Of a stretch of DNA of 44,320 nucleotides, positions 24,218 through 32,699 are shown in pieces. Under the pieces are notes generated by a model. The model worked only from the letters and a program-made list of their open reading frames with translations, was not told the origin of the DNA and searched no databases. Each line of letters begins with the position of its first letter. The stretch's first letter is position 1. The DNA lies in the NCBI GenBank assembly GCA_910586595.1, contig CAJUJB010000011.1, forward strand, positions 25,340-69,659, read 5' to 3'. Made by a program: the position numbers and the translations under genes. Source of the DNA: an uncultured Muribaculaceae bacterium. Its GTDB lineage: Bacteria; Bacteroidota; Bacteroidia; Bacteroidales; Muribaculaceae.

Positions 24218-25321
24218 TCAGTCGATGCCCGAGAACGTCGGGTCGACAAAAAGATAGTCGGCATGGATCACAGGCCGCTCGCCAGGGCGCCCGATAAGCC
24301 CGCGTGCCTCAGCACTGCCGAACGAGCACTTGCCCCAGGCAATCACCGGCCCATTCTCGACAGCCACTGTGACAATATCGTCGGAATCGAAGTCGCCATC
24401 GACAGACGTTATGCCCACGGCCAGCAGACTCGCCCCGCGAGCAATAGCCTCGGCGGCTCCGCGGTTGATGCAGAGATTACCCTTGGCAAATGCATCGCTG
24501 TGGGCAATCCACTTCTTGACACCAGAAGCTGCCTTGGGAGATGCCACAAATACCGTATGTGGCACCGGAGAGGCCCCGAGCCCCACAAGAGCCGGAATAA
24601 CATGCTCGCGCTTGCCATTGGCGACAATCACCTCTATTCCCTCGGCGGCAACCCTGCGTGAGATGCGGCACTTCGACACCATGCCGCCGCGACCGTGAGT
24701 CGATTTCGAGGCAGCTATAAAATCCGAAGGATCCTGTCCAGGCTCTACACGGGGAATCAGCTCGGATGCCGGATCTGCCGGATCGCCCGTATACAGCCCG
24801 TCGATATTGCTGAGAATAATCAGCCTGTCGGCATTCATCATAGTGGCTATGAGGCCCGAAAGCTCATCATTGTCGGTGAACATAAGCTCTGTTACCGACA
24901 CCGTGTCGTTCTCATTCACAATGGGGATGACACCGTGGGCAAGCATGGCAGCCATGCAGTGCTGCTGGTTGAGATAATGGCCGCGACACGCGAAGTTCTC
25001 CTTTGTGGCAAGCACCTGACCACAATGGATGACATGTTCCCTGAAAAGCTCATAATACCTGTTGATCAGTTTTGCCTGTCCGACCGCACTGAAGAGCTGG
25101 CGGGCCGACAAGGCATCGAGCTTCGTGGCGCCGGGCATATCGCGGAGCTCGCCTCTGCCGGAAGCCACAGCGCCCGAAGAGACAAGTATGACTTCCTTAC
25201 CGGCCTGCCGCAGCTCGGCAACCTGATCGACGATGGCGCTCATGCGCGTGATGTCGAGCATCCCATCCGGACGCGTAAGCACATTACTGCCTATTTTGAT
25301 AACAATTCTTTCTATTTCCAT
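24218..25321 (-). CDS. proB: Glutamate 5-kinase with PUA domain (proline biosynthesis)
   Basis: 367 residues from the ATG at 25321, chosen because family proteins open with the kinase strand IVIKIGSNVL; ten more codons upstream are in frame but not family-like. The amino-acid-kinase domain (about 1-255) shows KIGSNVL, SSGAVASGR, IPIVNENDTVS, FTDNDELS and THGRGGMVSK. A PUA domain (about 275-355) follows (GNLCINRGAAEAI, SLLAVGITSVDG), giving the long two-domain form. It phosphorylates glutamate for ProA, which is encoded next. It is 48 bases from dnaX; a small GGTCGA/TCGACC inverted repeat lies in that gap. Confidence 0.96.
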   Translation of the reverse strand: MEIERIVIKIGSNVLTRPDGMLDITRMSAIVDQVAELRQAGKEVILVSSGAVASGRGELRDMPGATKLDALSARQLFSAVGQAKLINRYYELFREHVIHCGQVLATKENFACRGHYLNQQHCMAAMLAHGVIPIVNENDTVSVTELMFTDNDELSGLIATMMNADRLIILSNIDGLYTGDPADPASELIPRVEPGQDPSDFIAASKSTHGRGGMVSKCRISRRVAAEGIEVIVANGKREHVIPALVGLGASPVPHTVFVASPKAASGVKKWIAHSDAFAKGNLCINRGAAEAIARGASLLAVGITSVDGDFDSDDIVTVAVENGPVIAWGKCSFGSAEARGLIGRPGERPVIHADYLFVDPTFSGID

Positions 25322-25369
25322 TGTGTAGGTTAGGAATCTGCGGTCGACCAATCGACCGGACAGAGACTT

Positions 25370-27136
25370 TTAGATAAGCCTCATCTTATATTTTGAAATC
25401 ATCTGCGCCACGGCAGGATGATTTTCAAGTATATGATCGAGCACCTGTTGCTCAGTCCAGAATGCCGGGGGAATGTCGCCCTCGCAGACGTCAACATCGA
25501 GTGTCACGCCATCGTTCTGAAGTGCATCGCGCACTATTTTGGTAATAGGCACCATAAATTTGCGGACGGCATCGGCCTGGATTGCCGTGCCTACCTTGAC
25601 CGAAAACGAATCACCGTCGGCCCTCTGCGGAGTGGCTGCCATGAGCACGCTCGTGAGCATGGGTTCTGACGGGAATGCCCGTGTGACCGCACGCCACGCG
25701 CTCTCGAAGTCGGCATCGGAGAAGGCCCGGCACCGTTTTTCGACGGGTTTCTCGGGCGCGGCAGTTGGGGCTGGCTCGGCGGCACGCGTCTGCATCCGGT
25801 TGCGCAAGGAGAGCCCTCCGAGCGAGTAAGCCGCATGGTGCTCGGCAGCTTTCGGAGCTGCCGGCGCCGGAGCAACCGGCCTTGGCGCAGCCTGTTGAGG
25901 CGCAGGAGGCGCCTGCACAGTAGGGGCAGCCGGAGCCTGCGCGGGAGCTGCAGGCTGGGCTGCTTGCGGGGCCGGTGAAGAGTTTTTGAAACTCTCCAAC
26001 GGCTTCAGTTGCCCCCCGTCGCTTCCGCATTCATCGGGCGAGGGGCTGAGTAGTTGGCACAGTTTGATGAGTGTAAGCTCGATTAAAAACTGTTTGTTGC
26101 CGGCTGTACGGAAATTGAAATCTGCGTCATTGCAGAGATCCATAGCCTTGTAGAGGAAGGTAGGATGAAGTTTGGCAGCTCGCTCAGCCATTTTCTGCCG
26201 CACATCGTCGGTGGCCTCAAGGAGGCATAATGTGGCCGGATTGGCGGCTACCATCAGGTCGCGCAGATACTGGGCAAGTCCGTTGATAAAGAACAGCGAG
26301 TCAAAGCCTTTTTCGCGTACCTCCTTATAGATCAGGAGCGACGACGGCACATCCTGAGCGACAAATGCATCGACCAGACGCTCGTAGTAGTAGTTGTCGA
26401 GCACGTTGAGGCTGTCGATGGTTGCCTGATAGGTGATGTCGCCACGTGAGCTGGCGGCCACCTGATCAAAGATTGACAGCGCGTCGCGCATGGCACCGTC
26501 GGCCTTGCGGGCAATGATGTTCAAGGCCGCCGGATCGGCCTTTATACCCTCGTTCTGGGCAACGTGCTGCATGTGGGTAACCATGTCCGCAATTGTGATG
26601 CGGTTGAAGTCGTAGATCTGGCAGCGCGAGAGAATGGTGGGTATTATTTTGTGCTTCTCAGTGGTGGCAAGTATGAAGATGACGTAAGCCGGAGGCTCTT
26701 CAAGAGTCTTGAGGAAGGCATTGAAGGCTGCCGATGACAGCATATGCACCTCGTCGATGATGAACACACGGTATCGTCCGCTCGAAGGAGGCACCATCAC
26801 CTGATCGATGAGCGAGCGCATGTCTTCGACACCGTTGTTTGAAGCGGCGTCGAGCTCGAGTATGTTCATCGACCTGTTTTCATTGAATTGCCGGCATGAA
26901 TCGCACTGGTTGCAGGCCTCGCCCTGAGGGGTACGCGAGGTGCAGTTGATTGTCTTGGCGAAAATACGGGCACATGACGTCTTGCCGACACCTCGCGAAC
27001 CGCAGAAAAGGTACGCGTGCGCCAGGCGGTCGGTAGCTATGGCGTTCTTCAGCGTGCCGGTAAGTGCATGCTGTCCAACGACACTCCCGAAAGTTGCAGG
27101 ACGGTATTTTCGAGCCGATACTATGTATTGTTCCAT
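25370..27136 (-). CDS. dnaX: DNA polymerase III subunit gamma/tau
   Basis: 588 residues from the ATG at 27136, chosen because MEQYIVSARKYRPATF is the conserved opening and because the promoter overlaps the longer in-frame start at 27190. It is the clamp-loader ATPase of the replicative polymerase. Visible are Walker A GSRGVGKT (46-53), zinc-binding Cys65/75/78/81, Walker B FIIDEVH (125-131) and sensor/SRC block ATTEKHKIIPTILSRC. A Pro/Ala-rich linker (about 395-480) leads to a short C-terminal tau-like domain ending near HPAVAQMISKYKMRLI. It heads a probable dnaX-proB-proA-endonuclease I unit. I saw no convincing slippery site for making a short gamma form. Confidence 0.95.
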   Translation of the reverse strand: MEQYIVSARKYRPATFGSVVGQHALTGTLKNAIATDRLAHAYLFCGSRGVGKTSCARIFAKTINCTSRTPQGEACNQCDSCRQFNENRSMNILELDAASNNGVEDMRSLIDQVMVPPSSGRYRVFIIDEVHMLSSAAFNAFLKTLEEPPAYVIFILATTEKHKIIPTILSRCQIYDFNRITIADMVTHMQHVAQNEGIKADPAALNIIARKADGAMRDALSIFDQVAASSRGDITYQATIDSLNVLDNYYYERLVDAFVAQDVPSSLLIYKEVREKGFDSLFFINGLAQYLRDLMVAANPATLCLLEATDDVRQKMAERAAKLHPTFLYKAMDLCNDADFNFRTAGNKQFLIELTLIKLCQLLSPSPDECGSDGGQLKPLESFKNSSPAPQAAQPAAPAQAPAAPTVQAPPAPQQAAPRPVAPAPAAPKAAEHHAAYSLGGLSLRNRMQTRAAEPAPTAAPEKPVEKRCRAFSDADFESAWRAVTRAFPSEPMLTSVLMAATPQRADGDSFSVKVGTAIQADAVRKFMVPITKIVRDALQNDGVTLDVDVCEGDIPPAFWTEQQVLDHILENHPAVAQMISKYKMRLI

Positions 27137-27177
27137 GTCGAATGTGAAAGCCGGAGCCCAAGGCCGTCCGGCAAGTG

Positions 27178-27207
27178 CAAATTTACTCAAAAGTTATCGG
27201 CGGGCAA
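27178..27207 (-). promoter_or_regulatory. dnaX promoter (Bacteroidetes type)
   Basis: Minus strand: TTG (plus 27205-27207), a 19-base spacer, then TAAATTTG (plus 27178-27185), a full consensus match 41 bases upstream of the chosen start. Confidence 0.7.
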
Positions 27208-27317
27208 GCCGTGTTAACTATTTTTCACAAAGGGCTCAAAAAAGGCCTTAGAGGCATGTCTGTAAGGGATTTAATGGTTATCCGAGGGGTGTGATTGATA
27301 TGGTTTTCAAAGAAAAA

Positions 27318-27349
27318 TTTCCGTAGGTGGGGATTTTTTGCTTACTTTG
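27318..27349 (+). promoter_or_regulatory. Possible acpP promoter
   Basis: TTACTTTG (27342-27349) has one mismatch to TAnnTTTG, and a TTT replaces TTG 21 bases upstream (27318-27320). It lies about 43 bases before acpP. Weak by sequence but sensible by position. Confidence 0.35.
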
Positions 27350-27392
27350 CACCGCAAAATTGCCAATTTATTAATCAAAATACCTCACTATC

Positions 27393-27629
27393 ATGTCAGA
27401 AATTGCAGATCGCGTGAAAAACATCGTAGTTGACAAACTCGGTGTTGAGCCCGAAAAAGTAACTGAAGAAGCAGCATTCATCACCGACCTCGGTGCAGAC
27501 TCTCTCGATACCGTCGAGCTGATCATGGACTTCGAAAAAGAATTCGGAATCACCATTCCCGACGAAGAAGCCGAGAAAATCAAGACTGTAGGCGACGCTG
27601 TTGCTTTCGTTGAAGCTAACGCGAAATAA
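27393..27629 (+). CDS. acpP: Acyl carrier protein
   Basis: 78 residues, the standard size. It carries growing fatty-acyl chains on a phosphopantetheine arm. The attachment motif GADSLDTVEL is intact, with Ser about residue 37, followed by helix II and the acidic stretch IPDEEAEKIKTVGDA. It is highly acidic overall, as expected. The partner fabF follows 157 bases later on the same strand, a classic pairing in fatty-acid synthesis. Confidence 0.98.
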   Translation: MSEIADRVKNIVVDKLGVEPEKVTEEAAFITDLGADSLDTVELIMDFEKEFGITIPDEEAEKIKTVGDAVAFVEANAK

Positions 27630-27702
27630 GCAGGCACACCCTCTTCAAAGACCATACGGCCGCCGCGGAGTTTCGGATGAAATAAAACGGCGGTTTTATG
27701 TT

Positions 27703-27726
27703 ATTACGCGCACGCGCGCGTAATAC
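27703..27726 (+). promoter_or_regulatory. Perfect hairpin between acpP and fabF
   Basis: TATTACGCGC (27703-27712) pairs perfectly with GCGCGTAATA (27717-27726) around a four-base loop. It lacks a following T tract, so it looks more like an mRNA processing/stability element or attenuator than a plain terminator. Confidence 0.5.
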
Positions 27727-27786
27727 GTGCGTATGGGTGCCTCCACTCAATTCCTGTCGTACCCTCAATCACCCTTTAGCTCAATA

Positions 27787-29058
27787 ATGGAACTTAAACG
27801 AGTAGTAGTCACCGGTCTCGGTGCCATCACTCCCCTTGGCAACGACGTTGCCACCACCTGGGAGAACGCCAAAGCAGGCGTAAGCGGAGCGGGCCCGATC
27901 ACCCATTTCGATGCCAGCCTCTTCAAGACGCAGTTTGCCTGCGAAGTCAAGGACTTCAAGCCCGAAGAGCACTTCGACCGCAAGAAAATGCGCCAGCTCG
28001 ACCTCTACGCCCAGTATGCCCTTGTAGCCGCCCGTCAGGCCGTAGCCGACGCCAAGCTTGAAGAATCGGCAGAAGGCGCCGTCGACAAAAACCGCGTAGG
28101 CGTAATCGTAGCCGCCGGTATCGGTGGCCTGCATACCTTCGAGGAAGAAGCAGGATATTACGCTCTCAACGCCGACAAAGGCCCCAAATACAACCCCTTC
28201 TTCATCCCCAAGATGATCGCCGACATCGCATCGGGTCACATCTCGATGGAATACGGCTACCACGGCCCCAACTACGGTGTCGTATCTGCCTGCGCTTCAT
28301 CCAACAATGCGATTATCGACGCATTCAACCTCATCCGCCTCGGTAAAGCCGACGTAATCCTCACCGGTGGTGCCGAAGCCGCAATCTTCCCCGCAGGTGT
28401 AGGTGGCTTCAACTCAATGCACGCCCTCTCGACCCGCAACGACAGCCCCAAGACCGCATCTCGCCCCTTCAGCAAGAGCCGCGACGGCTTCGTAATGGGC
28501 GAAGGTTCTGCCGTACTCGTGCTCGAAGAGCTTGAACACGCTCTCGCACGCGGCGCAAAAATCTATTGCGAGGTTGCCGGTGGCGGTCTCTCTGCCGACG
28601 CATACCACCTCACTGCCACTCATCCCGACGGTCTCGGTGCCAAACTGGCAATGGAGAACGCCCTCGAAGATGCAGGCATGAAGCCCGAAGACATCGACTA
28701 TATCAACGTACACGGCACCTCGACTCCCGTAGGCGACATCTCTGAGGTAAAAGCCATCGTAGACGTATTCGGCGAAAGTGCACACAAACTCAACATATCG
28801 TCGACCAAATCGATGACCGGCCACCTCCTCGGCGCAACCGGCGCACTCGAGGCAGTCTTCTCTGTTAAGGCTGTGGAAGAAGACATCGTGCCCCCCACGA
28901 TCAACCACGACCCGGAGGACATCGACGAGAACATCGACTACTCCCTCAACTTCACCTTCGACAAAGCCCAGCAGCGTACTGTACGCGCAGCCCTCTCGAA
29001 CTCATTCGGTTTCGGCGGCCACAACGCAACTGTGATTGTCAAGAAATACGAGAAGTAA
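27787..29058 (+). CDS. fabF: 3-oxoacyl-[acyl-carrier-protein] synthase II
   Basis: 423 residues from the ATG at 27787, chosen because MELKRVVVTGLGAITPLG is the family opening and the upstream in-frame GTG lies just past the hairpin. It condenses malonyl-ACP with acyl-ACP in chain elongation. The catalytic Cys sits in VVSACASSNNAI, the two His in NVHGTSTPVGD and STKSMTGHLLGA, and the C-terminal NSFGFGGHNA loop is present. Full length. It is paired with acpP upstream and ended by a hairpin. No anomaly is seen. Confidence 0.97.
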   Translation: MELKRVVVTGLGAITPLGNDVATTWENAKAGVSGAGPITHFDASLFKTQFACEVKDFKPEEHFDRKKMRQLDLYAQYALVAARQAVADAKLEESAEGAVDKNRVGVIVAAGIGGLHTFEEEAGYYALNADKGPKYNPFFIPKMIADIASGHISMEYGYHGPNYGVVSACASSNNAIIDAFNLIRLGKADVILTGGAEAAIFPAGVGGFNSMHALSTRNDSPKTASRPFSKSRDGFVMGEGSAVLVLEELEHALARGAKIYCEVAGGGLSADAYHLTATHPDGLGAKLAMENALEDAGMKPEDIDYINVHGTSTPVGDISEVKAIVDVFGESAHKLNISSTKSMTGHLLGATGALEAVFSVKAVEEDIVPPTINHDPEDIDENIDYSLNFTFDKAQQRTVRAALSNSFGFGGHNATVIVKKYEK

Positions 29059-29083
29059 CAATTTAACTCACAACGAGTACACC

Positions 29084-29109
29084 AAGGGCCGCGCATAACC
29101 GCGGCCCTT
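29084..29109 (+). terminator. Terminator after fabF
   Basis: AAGGGCCGCG pairs inward with CGCGGCCCTT-like arm (29084-29093 with 29100-29109) around a six-base loop, 26 bases past the stop. It is followed by CATTTACC, a weak T stretch. Confidence 0.6.
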
Positions 29110-29130
29110 CATTTACCCCCACAAGCGGAT

Positions 29131-29808
29131 ATGAAAACTGGCATCATCGTGGCCATGGACAAGGAAATGGCCCTGCTCCTGCCCCTTTTGAGCGATCCAT
29201 CTGAAATAAGCATAAATGGCTTCAACTTCCACACCGGCACACTCGCGGGCCATGAAGTTGTGGCATGCAAGTGCGGCATCGGCAAGGTCAACGCCGCCAT
29301 CGGCACACTGACCCTTATCGAAAACTTCCACCCAGCACTGATTATCAACACAGGCGTAGCCGGAGGAACCGGAGCCACCGAAGATCCGGCCAAGGTTCTC
29401 GATGTCGTACTGGCATCCGAGATCGCCTACCACGACGTATGGTGCGGCCCCGGCACGGAGCCCGGTCAGGCGGCAGGCTGCCCTGCGCGCTTCGAGTGCC
29501 CGCTGCCTCAGGCCATACGCGAGAAGCTCAACGTCAAGGAGGGCCTGCTGGCATCCGGCGATATTTTTGTCGACAGCCCTGCCGACCTCAACCGCATTCT
29601 CTCGCTCTACCCCGACGCCAAGGCCGTCGATATGGAATCGGCAGCCATCGCCCAGACATGCCACATCAAGAGCGTGCCTTTTGTATGCGTACGCGTGGTG
29701 AGCGACACCCCCGGTGACGGAGGCAACGCGGCAGCCTATGAAAGTTTCTGGCAAGCAGCCCCCGAGCGTACCTTCGCCGAAGTAGAAAAATTGCTTAGAC
29801 TGCTTTGA
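29131..29808 (+). CDS. mtnN: 5'-methylthioadenosine/S-adenosylhomocysteine nucleosidase
   Basis: 225 residues, family length (about 230). It cleaves the N-glycosidic bond of MTA and SAH, releasing adenine. It has the purine/nucleoside phosphorylase-like fold: MKTGIIVAMDKEMALLL at the start, CGIGKVNAAIGT, NTGVAGG and the substrate-binding VDMESAAIAQ motif, then VRVVSDTPGD with the catalytic Asp. A futalosine hydrolase is a related alternative, but the motif set fits MTAN better. The following AlbA_2-domain gene begins within its stop codon, suggesting translational coupling. Confidence 0.92.
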   Translation: MKTGIIVAMDKEMALLLPLLSDPSEISINGFNFHTGTLAGHEVVACKCGIGKVNAAIGTLTLIENFHPALIINTGVAGGTGATEDPAKVLDVVLASEIAYHDVWCGPGTEPGQAAGCPARFECPLPQAIREKLNVKEGLLASGDIFVDSPADLNRILSLYPDAKAVDMESAAIAQTCHIKSVPFVCVRVVSDTPGDGGNAAAYESFWQAAPERTFAEVEKLLRLL

Positions 29809-30467
29809 AAGACCTGAAAGCCATACGCGGCGCAAAACTTCTCCGCGAAATGGTGGCCGAAGGCGAGCACGTATGCCAGGACTTTAAATTCGCCATCTCG
29901 GACGCACGCAAGATCGCCCGCTCCATATCAGCCTTCGCCAACAACAGCGGAGGCCGCTTGCTTATTGGCGTAAAAGACAATGGAGTTATTGCCGGGGTGC
30001 GCAACGAAGAGGATATTTACGTAGTCGAGCAAGCCGCCGAGCGTTATTGCCAGCCTCCACAGACTCCGGTTTTCAAAGCCTATCGGCTCGAAGGAACCGT
30101 GCGGGTTATCGTGGCCGAAATACCCAAATCCGTGCAGCGGCCCGTATCGGTTGTCGAGGATGGTGGTCAGCTCAAAGCATACTACCGTGTGGCCGACGAG
30201 AATATCGCCGCTCATCCGCTGATGGTACGGGCATGGCAGATGCAGGCCGACTCAAGCGGCGAGGCTCTCGGCGAACGCCATTACTCAATGGCTGCCCTAT
30301 ATACTCCCGGCACTATGCTCGAAGCCCGCTCGGCGGCTGTAGCCCTCCATATCAGCGTGGAGACAGCCGAAGAACTGATTGTACGGCTGGCAGCCGCCGG
30401 CTTGCTGACATTTGGCTTCGACGGTACTCATTTCGTGCCCATGGGAGCTGACGACAACGACTTATAA
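29805..30467 (+). CDS. AlbA_2 (Schlafen-like) domain putative nucleic-acid-binding protein
   Basis: 220 residues if the TTG at 29805 is used; this overlaps the preceding TGA and keeps the residues LLREMVAEGEHVCQDFKF usually found in homologues. The first ATG is at 29850 and would shorten the front to MVAEGEHVCQDFKF. The AlbA_2 core is clear: QDFKFAISDARKIARSISAFANNSGGRLLIGVKDNG.I.GV. A C-terminal helical part (about 155-210) with TAEELIVRLAAAGLL looks like a winged-helix. Relatives are usually annotated as ATP-binding or transcriptional regulators; the function is not established. It lies 13 bases before recQ. Confidence 0.75.
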   Translation: MKDLKAIRGAKLLREMVAEGEHVCQDFKFAISDARKIARSISAFANNSGGRLLIGVKDNGVIAGVRNEEDIYVVEQAAERYCQPPQTPVFKAYRLEGTVRVIVAEIPKSVQRPVSVVEDGGQLKAYYRVADENIAAHPLMVRAWQMQADSSGEALGERHYSMAALYTPGTMLEARSAAVALHISVETAEELIVRLAAAGLLTFGFDGTHFVPMGADDNDL

Positions 30468-30480
30468 AACCTAAGCACAC

Positions 30481-32601
30481 ATGGATTTCCGCGAACGCGC
30501 ACTCAGCCTGCTGGCGAAGTTTTACGGCTACCGCTCATTCCGTCCGGGCCAATATGAAGTAATCGAAGCCGTGGCCTCAGGCCGCGACGCCGTGGTTCTG
30601 CTTCCCACCGGAGGTGGAAAATCCCTGTGTTTCCAGATGCCCGCCTTACTTGCCCCCGACGGAGTGGCTGTCGTTGTATCGCCACTCATAGCCTTGATGC
30701 AAGACCAGACGCAGGCACTGGTCGCAAACGGCATACCGGCAGCCGCCGTCCACTCCAACCAGGATGAGACCTATAACCGGTCGGTAATGGAAGCCGCCTT
30801 CGCCGGAAAAATAAAATTGCTATACACCTCTCCCGAAAGGCTCCTCCAGAATTTTGACTGGTGGAAGCGGCTAAATATAAGCCTTTTCGCCATCGACGAG
30901 GCTCACTGTATATCGCAATGGGGCCACGACTTCAGGCCCGACTACACCGCGCTGGCCCGCATCAAGGAAGAACTGCCATCAGTGCCCGTAATCGCCCTTA
31001 CGGCTACAGCCGACCGCCTTACCCGCGACGATATAATAAGTCAGCTGAAACTGCGCGATCCATATTGCCTCCTCGGGTCGTTCGACCGTCCTAACATATC
31101 TCTGCGCGCGTACTCCAACCCCGGCATGAAGGCGCGCACAAAGTTCATCTCCGAGCTTGTGCATAAATATCCTCAGGACTCGGGAATCGCTTACTGCCTC
31201 TCGCGCGACGGAGCCGAGAAGATGCATATAGCCCTGTCTAACCTGGGCATACGGTCGGTATGTTACCACGCGGGCATGAGCGCCACCGACCGCGACCGTT
31301 CGATGAGGGCTTTCCTGAACGGGCACGCGCAGGTCGTCTGCGCAACGGTGGCCTTCGGCATGGGCATTGACAAAAGTAACATACGATGGGTTGTGCACAA
31401 CAACATGCCCGGCAACATCGAAAGTTACTACCAGGAAATCGGTCGTGCCGGACGCGACGGTCTTCCGGCTGAAGCCATACTGTTCTACTCGTATGCCGAC
31501 GTGATCACCCTGCGAAAATTCGCAGCCGAGTCGGGGCGCACCGGCGTCAACATGGAAAAACTCGACCGCATGCAGGCCTATGCCGAAGCCCGCGTCTGCC
31601 GCCGCAGAATATTGCTCAGCTATTTCAGCGAGGAACGCGAATGCGACTGCGGCAACTGCGACATCTGCCGGAATCCACCCTCGCGTATCGACGGCACCAT
31701 ACTGGCCCAGAAGGCACTGAGCGCCGTGATGCGCACCGGAGGCACGAATATCGGAGTATTCACGCTTGTGAACATACTGCGAGGTATACGCCGGTCTGAC
31801 ATCGTACGCGCCGGCTATCATGAAATACGCACGTTCGGAGTGGGCGCCGACCTGCGCCAGGAAGAATGGGCAGACTATATATCACAGATGATACAACTCG
31901 GAGTCTTCGAGATTGCTTACGACGACTCCAATCATCTGCGTGTGACACCCTTCGGCATGCGCATACTCCGTGGAGAAACAACTCTTACCCTTTCGACCTA
32001 TGTACCCCCGCAAGCTGCCGAAAGCGGACGGTCGGCACATCGCAAAGCAGCTCCCGTCGCCCCGGTCGATCCAGTTCAGCAACTATTCGCCCAACTCAAG
32101 AGTGTCCGCACCGAGATTGCCCGCAAGGAAGGCTTGCCTCCACACCTCATATTCAGCGATGCATCGTTGCTTGATATGGCACGCCAGAAGCCTTCGACAC
32201 TCGAAGAATTCCTACAGATCAATGGCGTAGGCGAGAAAAAAGCTGTGCGCTTCGGGCGCCGGTTCATCACAGCTGTGAGAAAGTTCGACGGGCTGCCGGG
32301 CGCCACGCCATCCGGCACAAGCCTGCGCGAGACTCTGGTGCTCTTCAACGCCGGAGTAAGCCTGGCCGAGATTGCCCAGCTGAAGGGGGTGAAGCTCGGC
32401 ACTATACATTCACATATGGCCCAACTCATCGAACAGGGAATGGTAACCGACTTCGGCACCTTCATTTCCAGAAAAGAATATGAAACCATAGCAACCGAAT
32501 TCACGGCCCGGCCCGATACTGCATACGACACACTCAACGGAATGTTCGAGCCGGGTATAATAGCCATAGCCCGCGCAATAATGCGCACTAAGGCACAATA
32601 A
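30481..32601 (+). CDS. recQ: ATP-dependent DNA helicase RecQ
   Basis: 706 residues, slightly longer than E. coli RecQ. A 3'-5' superfamily 2 helicase. Motif I PTGGGKS (42-48), motif II DEAH (139-142), ALTATADRLTRDDI, the SF2 block VAFGMGIDKSNIRWVVH and EIGRAGRDG are present. Zinc-binding Cys follow in CRRR...ECDCGNCDIC (about 373-400), then the RQC winged-helix, an HRDC domain (about 525-600) and an extra C-terminal helix-turn-helix region (about 615-700), which is usual in Bacteroidetes RecQ. It starts 13 bases after the AlbA_2 gene. Confidence 0.96.
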   Translation: MDFRERALSLLAKFYGYRSFRPGQYEVIEAVASGRDAVVLLPTGGGKSLCFQMPALLAPDGVAVVVSPLIALMQDQTQALVANGIPAAAVHSNQDETYNRSVMEAAFAGKIKLLYTSPERLLQNFDWWKRLNISLFAIDEAHCISQWGHDFRPDYTALARIKEELPSVPVIALTATADRLTRDDIISQLKLRDPYCLLGSFDRPNISLRAYSNPGMKARTKFISELVHKYPQDSGIAYCLSRDGAEKMHIALSNLGIRSVCYHAGMSATDRDRSMRAFLNGHAQVVCATVAFGMGIDKSNIRWVVHNNMPGNIESYYQEIGRAGRDGLPAEAILFYSYADVITLRKFAAESGRTGVNMEKLDRMQAYAEARVCRRRILLSYFSEERECDCGNCDICRNPPSRIDGTILAQKALSAVMRTGGTNIGVFTLVNILRGIRRSDIVRAGYHEIRTFGVGADLRQEEWADYISQMIQLGVFEIAYDDSNHLRVTPFGMRILRGETTLTLSTYVPPQAAESGRSAHRKAAPVAPVDPVQQLFAQLKSVRTEIARKEGLPPHLIFSDASLLDMARQKPSTLEEFLQINGVGEKKAVRFGRRFITAVRKFDGLPGATPSGTSLRETLVLFNAGVSLAEIAQLKGVKLGTIHSHMAQLIEQGMVTDFGTFISRKEYETIATEFTARPDTAYDTLNGMFEPGIIAIARAIMRTKAQ

Positions 32602-32626
32602 CATGCACTATAGCAGAACACACTGC

Positions 32627-32656
32627 TTGCATTATGCGAAAATTTAATTATATTTG
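32627..32656 (+). promoter_or_regulatory. Promoter of the Omp28-like gene
   Basis: TTG (32627-32629), a 19-base spacer and TATATTTG (32649-32656), an exact consensus match, 43 bases before the start at 32700. No clear terminator is visible between recQ and this site. Confidence 0.7.
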
Positions 32657-32699
32657 CGCACAAATATAGAAACTACATTCCAATATCAAATTCGTCATA

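Noticed and set aside
25370..27136. Programmed frameshifting in dnaX to make a short gamma subunit.
   Set aside because: The A-rich stretch near the linker is C AAA AAC in frame, not a good slippery heptamer, and no clear stimulatory structure was found.
30979..31821. A 280-codon minus-strand open frame inside recQ.
   Set aside because: It lies entirely opposite conserved RecQ helicase motifs and has no domain or start context of its own.
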